From contig CAZJHX010000031.1 in assembly GCA_964545715.1 (NCBI GenBank), positions 1 through 64,000 of the forward strand: a DNA stretch of 64,000 nt. Direction: 5' to 3'. Every line of letters begins with the position of its first letter. The stretch's first letter is position 1. The notes under the pieces are model-generated. The model was not told where the DNA came from. It made no database searches and worked only from the letters and a program-made list of their open reading frames with translations. The translations under genes were made by a program, and so were the position numbers. Below, in pieces: positions 43,780-52,219 of the stretch. Source of the stretch: CAZJHX01 sp964545715 (lineage in GTDB: Bacteria > Myxococcota_A > UBA9042 > GCA-2863065).

Positions 43780-45303
43780 TCAGGTAGCGGTGCACAGCCC
43801 GATCTTGCTGCACTCCAGATCGTCCGCGCACGCCCCGCAGCTGCCGTTGCAGCCGTCGTCGCCGCACTCTTTGCCCGTGCAATCGGGGACACACTTGCAT
43901 TGCCCGCCGATGCACTGCCAGTCGTCGAAGCACTCGCCGCACTGGCTGCCGCAGCCATCCGCGCCGCACACCTTGCCCGCGCATTGGGGCACGCACACGC
44001 AGGCGCCGCTGTCGCAGATGTGCTTTTCGGGGCAGGTGCCACACTGGCTGCCGCAGCCGTCGTCGCCGCACTGCTTGTTGGTGCACTTGGCCTGGCAGCA
44101 CTGGCCACCGTTGCACACCGCGCCGTCAAAGCAGGCGCCGCAGGAGCCGCCGCAGCCGTCATCCCCACACGGGTCAGGGCCCGAGCACTTGGGCTTGCAC
44201 TCGCACTGGCCCTCGGGCGTGCAGATCTCGTTGTAGGGGTTGCAGGTCCCACACAGGCCGCCGCAGCCGTCCGCCCCGCAGGTCTTGCCCTCGCACTGCA
44301 GCTCGCAGGCGCAGTTGCCCTCGATGCAATACGTCGGCTCCGGGCAGATCCCGCAGGTCTTGGGCGGGCACACGTCGGGGTCGCAGTCGTCACCGCACTC
44401 CACGGTGCAGTCGTAATAGAACATCAGGTAGTTGGAGTTCTGAGCGCCGACCTCCACGCGCGCCTTCACGTCGCCGGTGATGTGGGGCACCTTGACGGTG
44501 ATGGCGTGGGGGGTCCAATTGAGCACCTCGGCCTTCAGGTCGCCCATTCTCACGACGCCGGGGGCCGCGCCGAACATGTGCCCGCGAAAGACGACGACGT
44601 CCTCGGGGTACCCGCGCGGCGGCGAGATCGACACCAGGATCAGCTCATCGCCGTTGGGACAGAAGACGTGCAGCCCGTCGGGCACCCAGTTGCGATAGAT
44701 CCACGGATCCTCCAGCAGATCCGCCTCGGGCGACCCGTTGGACGGCGGGTTCTTCGGTCCGTCCAGCCCCATGATCATCTCGCCGTGCGCGACCTGCAGG
44801 GCAAACTCGAAGATCGCGTGCTCCTGCTCCTCTTGCGGGGACGCGCCGTAGCCTGCCGCGGCGCTCACGATGCCGCCGTACTCCCACCCGTTGCGCAGGA
44901 TGGTGATCAGGCCGTTGCCGTGGACGCGGATCTCCCACTGCTCAGCGCCCTCGCCCGTGTTGAAGCGAAACAGCGCGTAGTGATCGTCCGGCACCGGCGC
45001 GTCCACGTACTCGCGCCAGTCCAGCAGCACGTGCAGCAAGCCGTTGTGATAGTCCAGGTACAAGCTGCCGTACGGGCTCTCGCACGGGTGCACGTCCGCC
45101 CACTCCACGCAGCCCGGATCGCTCTCGGGCGCCTCTGTAAATTGGCCGTCTATGGTGAACTTCTGGCAGCCGTCCGACGGGTCGGGCAACTGAACCGAGT
45201 TGGCCGGCTCCAGCAGCGCTGTCTTCAGCGGCACCTCTTCAACGTGCTGGCCGCACGCGACCATCGACAGCCAGATCAGAACGAGCAGTGCTCGACGTCT
45301 CAT
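43780..45303 (-). CDS. Lipoprotein with IPT/TIG-like domain and five CGxDGCGGxCGxC repeats
   Basis: 507 residues from ATG 45303; lipobox VAC in MRRRALLVLIWLSMVACGQH. About residues 45-210 are a beta-sandwich with GQFTEAPESDPGCVEW and YGSLYLDYHNGLLHVLLDWR, resembling 'ice-structuring/hydration' sugar-binding folds in texture only. About 215-300 is an IPT/TIG-like domain (LVSISPPRGYPEDVVVFRGH). From about 318 to the end there are five Cys-rich units ending CGADGCGGLCGTC, CGDDGCGGSCGAC, CGDDGCGSQCGTC, CGADGCGSQCGEC and CGDDGCNGSCGAC. Paralogue of the gene at 46432-47877, which ends with the same KIGLC.AT. Confidence 0.85.
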   Translation of the reverse strand: MRRRALLVLIWLSMVACGQHVEEVPLKTALLEPANSVQLPDPSDGCQKFTIDGQFTEAPESDPGCVEWADVHPCESPYGSLYLDYHNGLLHVLLDWREYVDAPVPDDHYALFRFNTGEGAEQWEIRVHGNGLITILRNGWEYGGIVSAAAGYGASPQEEQEHAIFEFALQVAHGEMIMGLDGPKNPPSNGSPEADLLEDPWIYRNWVPDGLHVFCPNGDELILVSISPPRGYPEDVVVFRGHMFGAAPGVVRMGDLKAEVLNWTPHAITVKVPHITGDVKARVEVGAQNSNYLMFYYDCTVECGDDCDPDVCPPKTCGICPEPTYCIEGNCACELQCEGKTCGADGCGGLCGTCNPYNEICTPEGQCECKPKCSGPDPCGDDGCGGSCGACFDGAVCNGGQCCQAKCTNKQCGDDGCGSQCGTCPEKHICDSGACVCVPQCAGKVCGADGCGSQCGECFDDWQCIGGQCKCVPDCTGKECGDDGCNGSCGACADDLECSKIGLCTAT

Positions 45304-45410
45304 GCCTTCCCCCGATTGAGCGCCCACCGAACACCCTACCCTATCGCCCCCATTCCGAGCATCCGTTTTGTGATAACGTGACGCTCAGGGCGCGACTCAG
45401 AGGCTGTTAC

Positions 45411-46427
45411 ATGACGCGATGCCTGCTCGGGATCGGGCTGGCGCTGGCCGCCGCGTGCGGACCCGCCACCTCCACCACCGGCACATCCGAAGAAGGATCC
45501 AACGACGGCATCGTCTTGTGTGTCTGGCACAACCCGGTCGGCGCGCCGGGCTGCGTCACGCCGGCGCGCATCGACTTCTTTACGGTGCCGCTGGGCCGCC
45601 GCGAGGTGCGCCGGGTCCTGGTCAGCAATCGCACGCCGGACGACGTCGTCTTTACGCGACAGATCAACGGCGCGTGGCTCTCCGTCAGCGGCCCGCCGTC
45701 CACTACCTTGACCGCCGGCAGCTCGGATATCCTGGAGATCACGCTGATCCAGGGCGCGCCGCCCGGCCAGGTGGTGGGTCGCCTGGACCTGGCGATGGAG
45801 CCCGTGGAGGGGAGCCTGTGGCAGGTCGGTCTGGACGTCCGGGCCACGATTCTGGGCTGCCCACCAGGCTCGGCGATCTGCGACGACAGCTTCGCCAGCG
45901 GCTGCGACTGCCCCAAGAGCTGCAAGCCGGGCTTTTTTGGCGAGACCTGCCTGCAGTGCCCCGGCTCGACCGACACCCTGGTCTGCAACGGCCACGGCTG
46001 GTGCGACGACGGCATCAAAGGCACGGGCGGGTGCTTTTGCAGCGCGGCCTGGACCGGCTTGACCTGCGATATCGATGTAAACGAGTGCCTGCTGGATCCG
46101 TGCTCGGTCAACGCCACCTGCGACAACTTTGACGGCGGCTTCAGCTGCACCTGCAACGAGGGCTTCATCGGCGGCGGGCTGACGTGCTCGCCGGCCCCGT
46201 GTGACTCCATGGACGTGGCGCACGGCTCCGAGATCGCGTCCGGTCTGCACGGCACCACAGCGTCCGACTTCACCTGTGACGCCGGCTATGCACCCGTGCC
46301 CGCCGAGGACCCGACGTGCCAGTACGGGGTCTGGTCTGCGCCCGCTTGCCTGGTGGTGGACGGCGGCCCGTGCGCGACGGACAGCGACTGCGTCAACGTC
46401 TGCGCAGCCGGCGTCTGCGCGCCCTGA
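45411..46427 (+). CDS. Lipoprotein with EGF-like and Sushi/CCP-like domains
   Basis: 338 residues from ATG 45411; lipobox AAAC (MTRCLLGIGLALAAACGPAT). About 30-150 is a beta domain (RREVRRVLVSNRTPDDVVFT). Then laminin/EGF-like Cys pattern (CKPGFFGETCLQCPG; GHGWCDDGIKGTGGCFCSAA WTGLTCD), a calcium-binding EGF (DVNECLLDPCSVNATCDNFD GGFSCTCNEGFIGGGLTC, with the D-x-[NE]-E-C start and hydroxylation-type C.n.dGgF.C) and a CCP/Sushi-like unit (HGTTASDFTCDAGYAPV, CQYGVWSAPAC). These are typically animal extracellular domains. Flanked on both sides by the Cys-rich paralogues; its stop is 4 bases from the convergent neighbour. Confidence 0.87.
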   Translation: MTRCLLGIGLALAAACGPATSTTGTSEEGSNDGIVLCVWHNPVGAPGCVTPARIDFFTVPLGRREVRRVLVSNRTPDDVVFTRQINGAWLSVSGPPSTTLTAGSSDILEITLIQGAPPGQVVGRLDLAMEPVEGSLWQVGLDVRATILGCPPGSAICDDSFASGCDCPKSCKPGFFGETCLQCPGSTDTLVCNGHGWCDDGIKGTGGCFCSAAWTGLTCDIDVNECLLDPCSVNATCDNFDGGFSCTCNEGFIGGGLTCSPAPCDSMDVAHGSEIASGLHGTTASDFTCDAGYAPVPAEDPTCQYGVWSAPACLVVDGGPCATDSDCVNVCAAGVCAP

Positions 46428-46431
46428 CCTC

Positions 46432-47877
46432 TCAAGTGGCGCTGCACAGCCCGATCTTGGTGCACTTATGGCCGTCGGGGCAGATGCCACACTGCTCGCC
46501 GCAGCCGTTGTGACCGCACTCCATCTGCTGCCCCAGCTCGTTGATACACTGCGGCTGGCAGATGCACAGCCCGCCCTCGCACACGTAGTTGTCGTAGCAA
46601 GTCCCGCACAGCCCCCCGCAGCCATTGAACCCGCATTGCTTGCCGCCGCACTTGGGCTGGCAGACGCAGGCGTTGTTGATGCACAGATAGTCCGACGGGC
46701 AGCTGCCGCAGTCGCCTCCGCACCCATCGGTGCCGCACTGCTTCTGCTCGCACGTCGGCGTACAGCACAGGTCGACGAAGCACTTGTCGCCCTTGGGACA
46801 CAGCCCGCATACGCCGCCGCAGCCGTCGGGACCACAGGTGTTGTCGGACCCGCACTTGGTTTTGCACATGCACGTGCCCCCCGCGCAGAGCTCGGTGGGC
46901 AGACAGTTGCCGCAGATGCCGCCGCACCCGTCCGACCCGCAGTTTCGATCGCCGCATTGGGACACGCAGCCGCAGAAGCCCTCGAAGCACGTGCCGTCAT
47001 CGGGGCAGATCGCGCAGCGATTCTTGGACGGGCAGGCCGCGCACGCATCCCCCTGGCAGGCGGCGTGGCAGTCGTAAAAGAACCGCAGCGGGTTGGTCGC
47101 GACGGCCTGCACCCAGACGACCACGTCGCGGTCCTCCGCAATGGGCGGCACGACGACGACAATCGCGCTTGGGGACCAGCTGATGGCCGTGGCCTTGCTG
47201 CCGTCGAACGTGACCTGACCTTCCGTGCCCAAGCCGACGCCGTGCAACGTGACCTCGTCGCCGCCGACCCCACGCGCCGCCGATATCGACACCAGCAGAG
47301 GGCCTTGATGGGCAAACGTGTCGACCTGCTCGTCACTCAGAAAGCCGGCGTGCACGGTCGACTCATCGACACCCAGGACGAAAGCGCCTGGCAGCACCTG
47401 CAGAGCAAACTCCACGATCGCGTGCGGCGTCTCCGACTGTGGCGAGCCCGCAAACCCCACGGCTCCGACAACCTCTTTGGCGTAGTCATAGCCATTGCGC
47501 GCAACGTGAATGTAGCCGTTGCCCTGGACCCGGATCTCCCACTGCTCCTGCCCGTCGCCGGTGGTCAGCGCGAACACCGCCACGTCCTCGGCGCTAAAGG
47601 GCGCGTCGGAGGCGTGCCGGTCGGACAGCACGTGCAGCGTCGCACCGTCGTAAGCCAGGTACACGCTGCCGACCGGCGTCGTGCTGGAAGGCACGGTCTC
47701 CCACTCCCAGCACCCGCTGCGACCCGGCCAGTTGGTGAACGCCCCGTCCACGACAAAGGCGGCGCTGCACGGCGCGGCGTCGACGACGCCATCCACGACC
47801 GACTCGATAGGGAGGTCCACGGACGGCGGGTCGGAGCACGCCAACGCCCCCGAGACGAGGATGAGGATCAGCGGCAT
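46432..47877 (-). CDS. Lipoprotein paralogue with IPT/TIG-like domain and five Cys-rich repeats
   Basis: 481 residues from ATG 47877; lipobox ALAC (MPLILILVSGALACSDPP). Same plan as the gene at 43780-45303: 'DGAFTNWPGRSGCWEWE' / 'GSVYLAYDGATLHVLSDR' beta domain, IPT/TIG-like domain about 215-300 (VSISAARGVGGDEVTLHGVG), then five Cys-rich units (CGSDGCGGICGNC, CGPDGCGGVCGLC, CGTDGCGGDCGSC, CGFNGCGGLCGTC, CGHNGCGEQCGIC) and the end KIGLCSAT. Probably arose by duplication, with the EGF/Sushi gene in between on the other strand. Surface adhesion or recognition is inferred from the modules. Confidence 0.85.
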   Translation of the reverse strand: MPLILILVSGALACSDPPSVDLPIESVVDGVVDAAPCSAAFVVDGAFTNWPGRSGCWEWETVPSSTTPVGSVYLAYDGATLHVLSDRHASDAPFSAEDVAVFALTTGDGQEQWEIRVQGNGYIHVARNGYDYAKEVVGAVGFAGSPQSETPHAIVEFALQVLPGAFVLGVDESTVHAGFLSDEQVDTFAHQGPLLVSISAARGVGGDEVTLHGVGLGTEGQVTFDGSKATAISWSPSAIVVVVPPIAEDRDVVVWVQAVATNPLRFFYDCHAACQGDACAACPSKNRCAICPDDGTCFEGFCGCVSQCGDRNCGSDGCGGICGNCLPTELCAGGTCMCKTKCGSDNTCGPDGCGGVCGLCPKGDKCFVDLCCTPTCEQKQCGTDGCGGDCGSCPSDYLCINNACVCQPKCGGKQCGFNGCGGLCGTCYDNYVCEGGLCICQPQCINELGQQMECGHNGCGEQCGICPDGHKCTKIGLCSAT

Positions 47878-48098
47878 GGTCAGCTGCGTGGACAAACCAC
47901 CGATGAGCTTACTGACGGCGGTCAGGGCATGAAAGGACAATCCCGGCGCGTGGTGACGTGATACAGCCCCCACTTGATTTGGCGAGTGTGGAAAAGCGCC
48001 ACACACCCATCTGGAACCATCACAGCGCAGTCCACCGATCCCTGGCGTGGCACGCCGCTTGTAATGTGGTGGTGGCAGTTCACACTTGGAGGCTCGTC
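47878..48098. promoter_or_regulatory. Divergent intergenic region
   Basis: 221 bases between the Cys-rich lipoprotein (minus) and the MYXO-CTERM protein (plus). It should hold both promoters. The plus gene has TTGGAGG seven bases before its ATG. No clear promoter boxes or repeats recognised. Confidence 0.35.
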
Positions 48099-49013
48099 AT
48101 GTCCCGAATCGCTCTAATGGTCTTGCTCTTACCGCTGGTTGCCGCCGCCGATATGGCCGCTCCGATGGGACCGCCGTTAGGCACGTGGGTGGTGTCCATT
48201 CCCGTGGATCCGGTCGTTATCGAGCCCGCCGGCGCCCTGGTTCTCCAGGGGGGCCTGGGAAAGTGGGATGCAGAGCGCGCCTCAGAGATCGTGATCACAG
48301 TCGAGGACTTCGAGGGTGAGCCTGTGGAAGGAGCGGTCGTCATGTACCCCAACAACCACCTGATCGTCTGGCGACCCAACGCGCCGCTGGCGCCCGAGAC
48401 CCAGCACTTTGCAATGGTCGAGGTCAACGACACGTTCGGTACGCCCTACTCGGGCGGCTTCTTTCTGGTCACCAGCAAGGCGGACGTCGGCGCGCTGAAG
48501 CCGGCCGAGATCACGGAGATCCGCAGCAGCGCGTTCTGCCATGACGGGTGCTGCACCCCCAACATCGTTGTGGAGTGGCGGGTGGCGAGTACGGGCCTAC
48601 CCGCCCAATACCAGATTGTGAGGATCGCGCCGCGCTGGGATGAGAGCGTGTGGCAGAACCAGGGTTGGGTGGGCAGCGCTGCGTCCAAGTCGTTGAGCCA
48701 CCTTGGCACAAGCGCAGAGACGGCCCAGGAGGAGTATTGTGCAGATCTGGTCTTCGAGAGCCTGCTGGACGGAAGCACCGTGTCATCAGAGGCCTGCGTC
48801 ACCCATGAGGACGCCTTCCCTCAAGAGGCTGACGAGCCCTGGTGCGAGCCGGGTCAGCGGGATGAGCCGGCCATCGCTGCCCCACTGGCCGCCGACGCTG
48901 CGGGCTGCACCGTCAGCCGAGCCGCATCGACGGGCTTTGGCTGGCCGATTGCGCTGGGCCTGGTGCTGCTGGCTGCGCTCGTGGGCCCTCGCTCTCGTGG
49001 TCGCGCTCTGTAG
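48099..49013 (+). CDS. Exported protein with MYXO-CTERM-like anchor
   Basis: 304 residues; ATG 48099 with TTGGAGG upstream. Signal peptide MSRIALMVLLLPLVAAAD. Two Ig/fibronectin-like beta domains are suggested (residues about 40-135, SIPVDPVVIEPAGALVLQGG; about 145-260, with a vicinal Cys cluster in SAFCHDGCCTPN). The C-terminus GCTVSRAASTGFGWPIALGL VLLAALVGPRSRGRAL is Cys, helix, basic tail: MYXO-CTERM-like, implying processing by a myxosortase-type enzyme and surface display. Overlaps the next gene by 65 bases. Confidence 0.8.
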   Translation: MSRIALMVLLLPLVAAADMAAPMGPPLGTWVVSIPVDPVVIEPAGALVLQGGLGKWDAERASEIVITVEDFEGEPVEGAVVMYPNNHLIVWRPNAPLAPETQHFAMVEVNDTFGTPYSGGFFLVTSKADVGALKPAEITEIRSSAFCHDGCCTPNIVVEWRVASTGLPAQYQIVRIAPRWDESVWQNQGWVGSAASKSLSHLGTSAETAQEEYCADLVFESLLDGSTVSSEACVTHEDAFPQEADEPWCEPGQRDEPAIAAPLAADAAGCTVSRAASTGFGWPIALGLVLLAALVGPRSRGRAL

Positions 49014-49899
49014 CATCGCATGCGGCGACAGTGACGACGGCAGCGTGCTGCCCGCCGAAGAAAGGTCCATCGTCGAGCCGGACCTGCCCAACGCGTGCGA
49101 TATCTCCACGGGCGTCAACGCCTGCGTGCCGATCGCCTTCGAAGCCCTCGCCTCCCAGACCCTGGGTAAGATCGCGGAGATCTCCACCGCCGGCCAGCTG
49201 CCCGACGCCATTCTCACCGCCATCGAGCAGGCGACAGGCGACACCAAAGCTGCCTTTGACCTGATGATCGTCATCGACGGCACCGGCAGCATGCTGGACG
49301 AGCTGCAAGAGGTGCAGGCGCGCGTTGACGACATCCTGAACGCGGTCGGCAAGCACGCCGAGGGATCGCGGGTCGGCGTCGCGCAATACCGGGATGTGTG
49401 CTTCGACGACGACTGGCTGGTCTTTCACGACCTGACCGGCGACCTGGCGTTTGTGCGCGAGGTGGTGATGAGCCTCACGGCCAAGGGGGGCGGCGACATC
49501 CCGGAGTCGATCTACGACGCCGTGTATCAGGCGGTGACGCGCGCCACCTGGACCAATCACCTGCGCTTCATCGTGCTGATCGGCGACTCTCACCCTCATA
49601 CGACCGAGTGCACCGAGGTCTCGTTCACACAGGTCGTCGAGACGGCCCAGAGCCCCGAAGCCGGCGGCATCGCGATCTTCCCCATCATCGTCGCGCTGAC
49701 GGACGCCGCAGCGGACAATCCGCAGTTGTGCGCCGAGATCGTCAGCCGCATACACGCCTGCGGTCTAGACAAGACCTTCCCCAGCATCGCCGGGCAGTGC
49801 CACGGCGTGGTCGCGGCGGGCGGCGCCCACAATTTGGAGCAATGTGTGCACAAACCGTGCGCCAAGTTCCTGCCTTGTTTGCAGAACCTCCTGCCGTAA
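48949..49899 (+). CDS. Lipoprotein with von Willebrand factor A domain
   Basis: 316 residues from TTG 48949, start uncertain: the in-frame GTG at 48997 would leave only eight residues before the lipobox Cys, too short. The signal ends ALALVVALCSIACGDSDDG. The VWA MIDAS is AFDLMIVIDGTGSMLDEL (D-x-T-x-S form), followed by VGVAQYRDVC, GGGDIPESIYDAVYQAV (Thr/Pro-like MIDAS position) and LRFIVLIGDSHPHTT (Asp). It likely binds a metal and a protein ligand outside the cell. Its start lies within the preceding gene, so the two are coupled. Confidence 0.82.
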   Translation: MRWAWCCWLRSWALALVVALCSIACGDSDDGSVLPAEERSIVEPDLPNACDISTGVNACVPIAFEALASQTLGKIAEISTAGQLPDAILTAIEQATGDTKAAFDLMIVIDGTGSMLDELQEVQARVDDILNAVGKHAEGSRVGVAQYRDVCFDDDWLVFHDLTGDLAFVREVVMSLTAKGGGDIPESIYDAVYQAVTRATWTNHLRFIVLIGDSHPHTTECTEVSFTQVVETAQSPEAGGIAIFPIIVALTDAAADNPQLCAEIVSRIHACGLDKTFPSIAGQCHGVVAAGGAHNLEQCVHKPCAKFLPCLQNLLP

Positions 49900-49988
49900 T
49901 CTGATCAGCGTCAGCACCTAAAAGCCCCGTCTCTGCTCTTATGCGCGCGCAAGTGGGCGGCGCCCCCGGGCGTTGTCGGGAGGGAGCC

Positions 49989-51764
49989 GTGTCTGGTCGT
50001 ATACTGAGTGGTCTCTTCGTGGTGGCGTGTCTGTGCGTCGCTGTCTTCAACGCCTCAGCCCTGAAAGGCACCGTCACCGATGTGCAAGGCAATCCGCTGT
50101 ACAAGGCGGAGGTCCGGCTGGGCACTGGGGGCGTCGAGGCGCCCAAGGCGGGGCTGGCCGCTACTGTCACTGACGGCAAGGGGTTCTGGGATCTGCTGCC
50201 TCCGACAGGCGGCCCGACGTTCATCGGTGCCGGCAAGAAGGGCTTCATCAACATCGCCGGGATGCTGCAAGGCACGCCGGCCGACCTGCCGCTGGACCTC
50301 CAGGCGCTGCCTCTGATCGACAGCCCGGAGTACCAATGGCGCTCGCGCTACGTGGACAAGGCCATCGCGACCAACGCCAACTTCGGCTGCAACTCCTGCC
50401 ACGGCGAGCAAAACGAGGACATGGAGGACTCGCTGCACGCCGAAGCCGCAACCAATAAGTACATGCTGGCGCTGTACTCCGGAGAATCAGCCGACGGCAC
50501 ACCCGGCGTCGGGCCCGGCTACCGGCTGGACAATCCGGACAAGGCGGGCCCATGCGCCAACTGCCACGTGCCGCTCGCGGCCGTGGACGCCCCCAACGGC
50601 TTTGACCCGCGCGACGCGACCGGCGTGGCGGCCGAGGGCGTCACCTGCGACGTGTGCCACAAGGTGCGCAACGTCGTGGTCAACGACAAGCCGGGCGTGG
50701 CGGGCGCCGTCGAGCTGTGGCGGCCGCCGGGCTCCTGGGGCCTGTTCGCTTTCGGGCCGTACGTGGACGCCAGCACCATGCCGATGCGCACGTCGGTGCA
50801 GCCGCAGATCCGCCGCGCGGAGTTCTGCTCGGGCTGCCACGAATACGCCAACGAGCACGGCGTGCCGGTCATGGAGACCTACACCGAGTGGACGACGGTG
50901 GCCGGCGACGATCCGGACGCGCTGCACTGCCAGGACTGCCACATGAAGCGGTTTGACCAGCACAGCGACGAGGAGCCGTGGGACTGGGCCTACATTCTGG
51001 ATGACGACCACGTGCAAAACATGCACGGCATCCTGCGCGACAGCCGGACGATCTTCCCGCACACCTTCCACGGCGCCAGCGAGGAGTACCTCAAGGAGGT
51101 CGCCGCCATCGAGCTGGAGACCGTCCAGCAGGACGACGTGCTGGAGGTGTCGGTGCTGGTCGAGAACCTGTACGCGGGGCACGCGCTGCCGACCGGCATG
51201 CCGTTTCGCAACATCATCCTGGTCATGGACGTGCAGCTGGACGGCAAGCCGCTGGAGTACATGGGCGAGGACGTCGTACCGGACTACGGCGGGGCGCTGG
51301 CCGGCACGCCGGGCAAGGGCTACGCCAAGGTGCTGGGCGACGACGCCGGGACACGCAACGTGCAGTTCTGGAACGCCACACAGGTCTTGGAGGACACGCG
51401 CCTGCAGGCCCTGGGCGAGGACCAGCTGGCGTTCAGCTATCAGCTGCCGACCGAAGGCGGCAAGGTCACGGTTCGCGCGCGACTGCTCTACCGCAAGTTC
51501 TTCGAGCCGCTGGCCAAGGTCAAAGGCTGGGAGCTCGGCGAGGTCGTGATGCTGGACGAGGTGGTCGAGGTGGCGGCTGAGCCCGTGACCGCCGGCGAAG
51601 ACCCGGTCGAGGACCCGGACACGCCCGTCGAGGAGCCCGAGGAGGAGATCAAGCCCGCCGACGCGCGCGATGGCTGCGCCGCCGGTCCCGCCGGGGTGCC
51701 GTCTTCCCTTGTGGTGCTGCTGTTGCTGCTGGCCGTTCTGGGCGCCGCACGCCTGCGCCAGTGA
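49989..51764 (+). CDS. Five-haem c-type cytochrome with MYXO-CTERM-like anchor
   Basis: 591 residues from GTG 49989 (AGGGAG upstream). Signal peptide SGRILSGLFVVACLCVAVFN ASA. Residues about 24-85 are a carboxypeptidase-regulatory-like beta domain (LKGTVTDVQGNPLYKAEVRL). Haem sites: CNSCH (134), CANCH (189), CDVCH (221), CSGCH (280), CQDCH (314); free His in EDSLHAEA and NMHGIL may be distal ligands, as in cytochrome c554-like proteins. A beta domain follows to about 530, then an acidic Pro/Glu linker and DGCAAGPAGVPSSLVVLLLL LAVLGAARLRQ as sorting tail. First gene of a seven-gene operon; likely a surface electron carrier or oxidoreductase. Confidence 0.9.
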   Translation: MSGRILSGLFVVACLCVAVFNASALKGTVTDVQGNPLYKAEVRLGTGGVEAPKAGLAATVTDGKGFWDLLPPTGGPTFIGAGKKGFINIAGMLQGTPADLPLDLQALPLIDSPEYQWRSRYVDKAIATNANFGCNSCHGEQNEDMEDSLHAEAATNKYMLALYSGESADGTPGVGPGYRLDNPDKAGPCANCHVPLAAVDAPNGFDPRDATGVAAEGVTCDVCHKVRNVVVNDKPGVAGAVELWRPPGSWGLFAFGPYVDASTMPMRTSVQPQIRRAEFCSGCHEYANEHGVPVMETYTEWTTVAGDDPDALHCQDCHMKRFDQHSDEEPWDWAYILDDDHVQNMHGILRDSRTIFPHTFHGASEEYLKEVAAIELETVQQDDVLEVSVLVENLYAGHALPTGMPFRNIILVMDVQLDGKPLEYMGEDVVPDYGGALAGTPGKGYAKVLGDDAGTRNVQFWNATQVLEDTRLQALGEDQLAFSYQLPTEGGKVTVRARLLYRKFFEPLAKVKGWELGEVVMLDEVVEVAAEPVTAGEDPVEDPDTPVEEPEEEIKPADARDGCAAGPAGVPSSLVVLLLLLAVLGAARLRQ

Positions 51765-52219
51765 GACTGTCGGTCGCCATCTGCGCGCTGTGCGCGGGCT
51801 GCCTGGACTTCGGCGACATCCCGCTCGAGGAGGCGATGGCGCCTGCCCCGGTCGCGCCCGTCAGCGTTGGCAACGTGGGCGATGACGACCCGCCGCTGGA
51901 GGGCGTCTCCGACGGTGTGACCGACGCGCCGGGGCCGGTGGAGTGCGGCCCGGTGACGGTCGAGATGCGCAAGCTGAAGTTTCGGCCCAAGTCGCTGACC
52001 GTGTGCGTCGGCGACACGATCACCTTCATCAACAAGGATCTGGTTGCCCACAACGTCATCGAGGGCGCGCCGTCCGTAGACGCGCACGAGTTCCAGTCGG
52101 CCAAGCTGGGCACCAGCGAGTCCTGGCAGGTCGCGTTCAGCAAGCCGGGCCAGATCACGGTCTACTGCGGCACCCATAAGAAGAAGATGCGCGACATGAT
52201 CATCACGGTGGTGCCATGA
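51761..52219 (+). CDS. Cupredoxin (plastocyanin-like) lipoprotein
   Basis: 152 residues; GTG start overlaps the cytochrome stop (GTGA). Short signal with lipobox AGC (MRLSVAICALCAGCLDFG). The domain has KFRPKSLTVCVGDTITFINK DLVAHNVIEG and KPGQITVYCGTHKKKM: ligands His97, Cys136, His139 and Met143 form a complete type 1 copper site. A blue-copper electron carrier in the periplasm or at the outer membrane, probably a partner of the cytochromes encoded on both sides. Confidence 0.9.
   Translation: MRLSVAICALCAGCLDFGDIPLEEAMAPAPVAPVSVGNVGDDDPPLEGVSDGVTDAPGPVECGPVTVEMRKLKFRPKSLTVCVGDTITFINKDLVAHNVIEGAPSVDAHEFQSAKLGTSESWQVAFSKPGQITVYCGTHKKKMRDMIITVVP

Noticed and set aside
44000..47000. Regularly repeated GC-rich units suggesting a CRISPR array
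   Set aside because: The periodicity encodes in-frame Cys-rich protein repeats, units diverge at third positions, and no constant repeat with unique spacers exists.
41706..48006. Plus-strand open frames at 41706-43064, 43900-45381 and 46201-47961
   Set aside because: Shadows of the PLP enzyme and the two Cys-repeat lipoproteins on the minus strand; no start signals, composition not protein-like.
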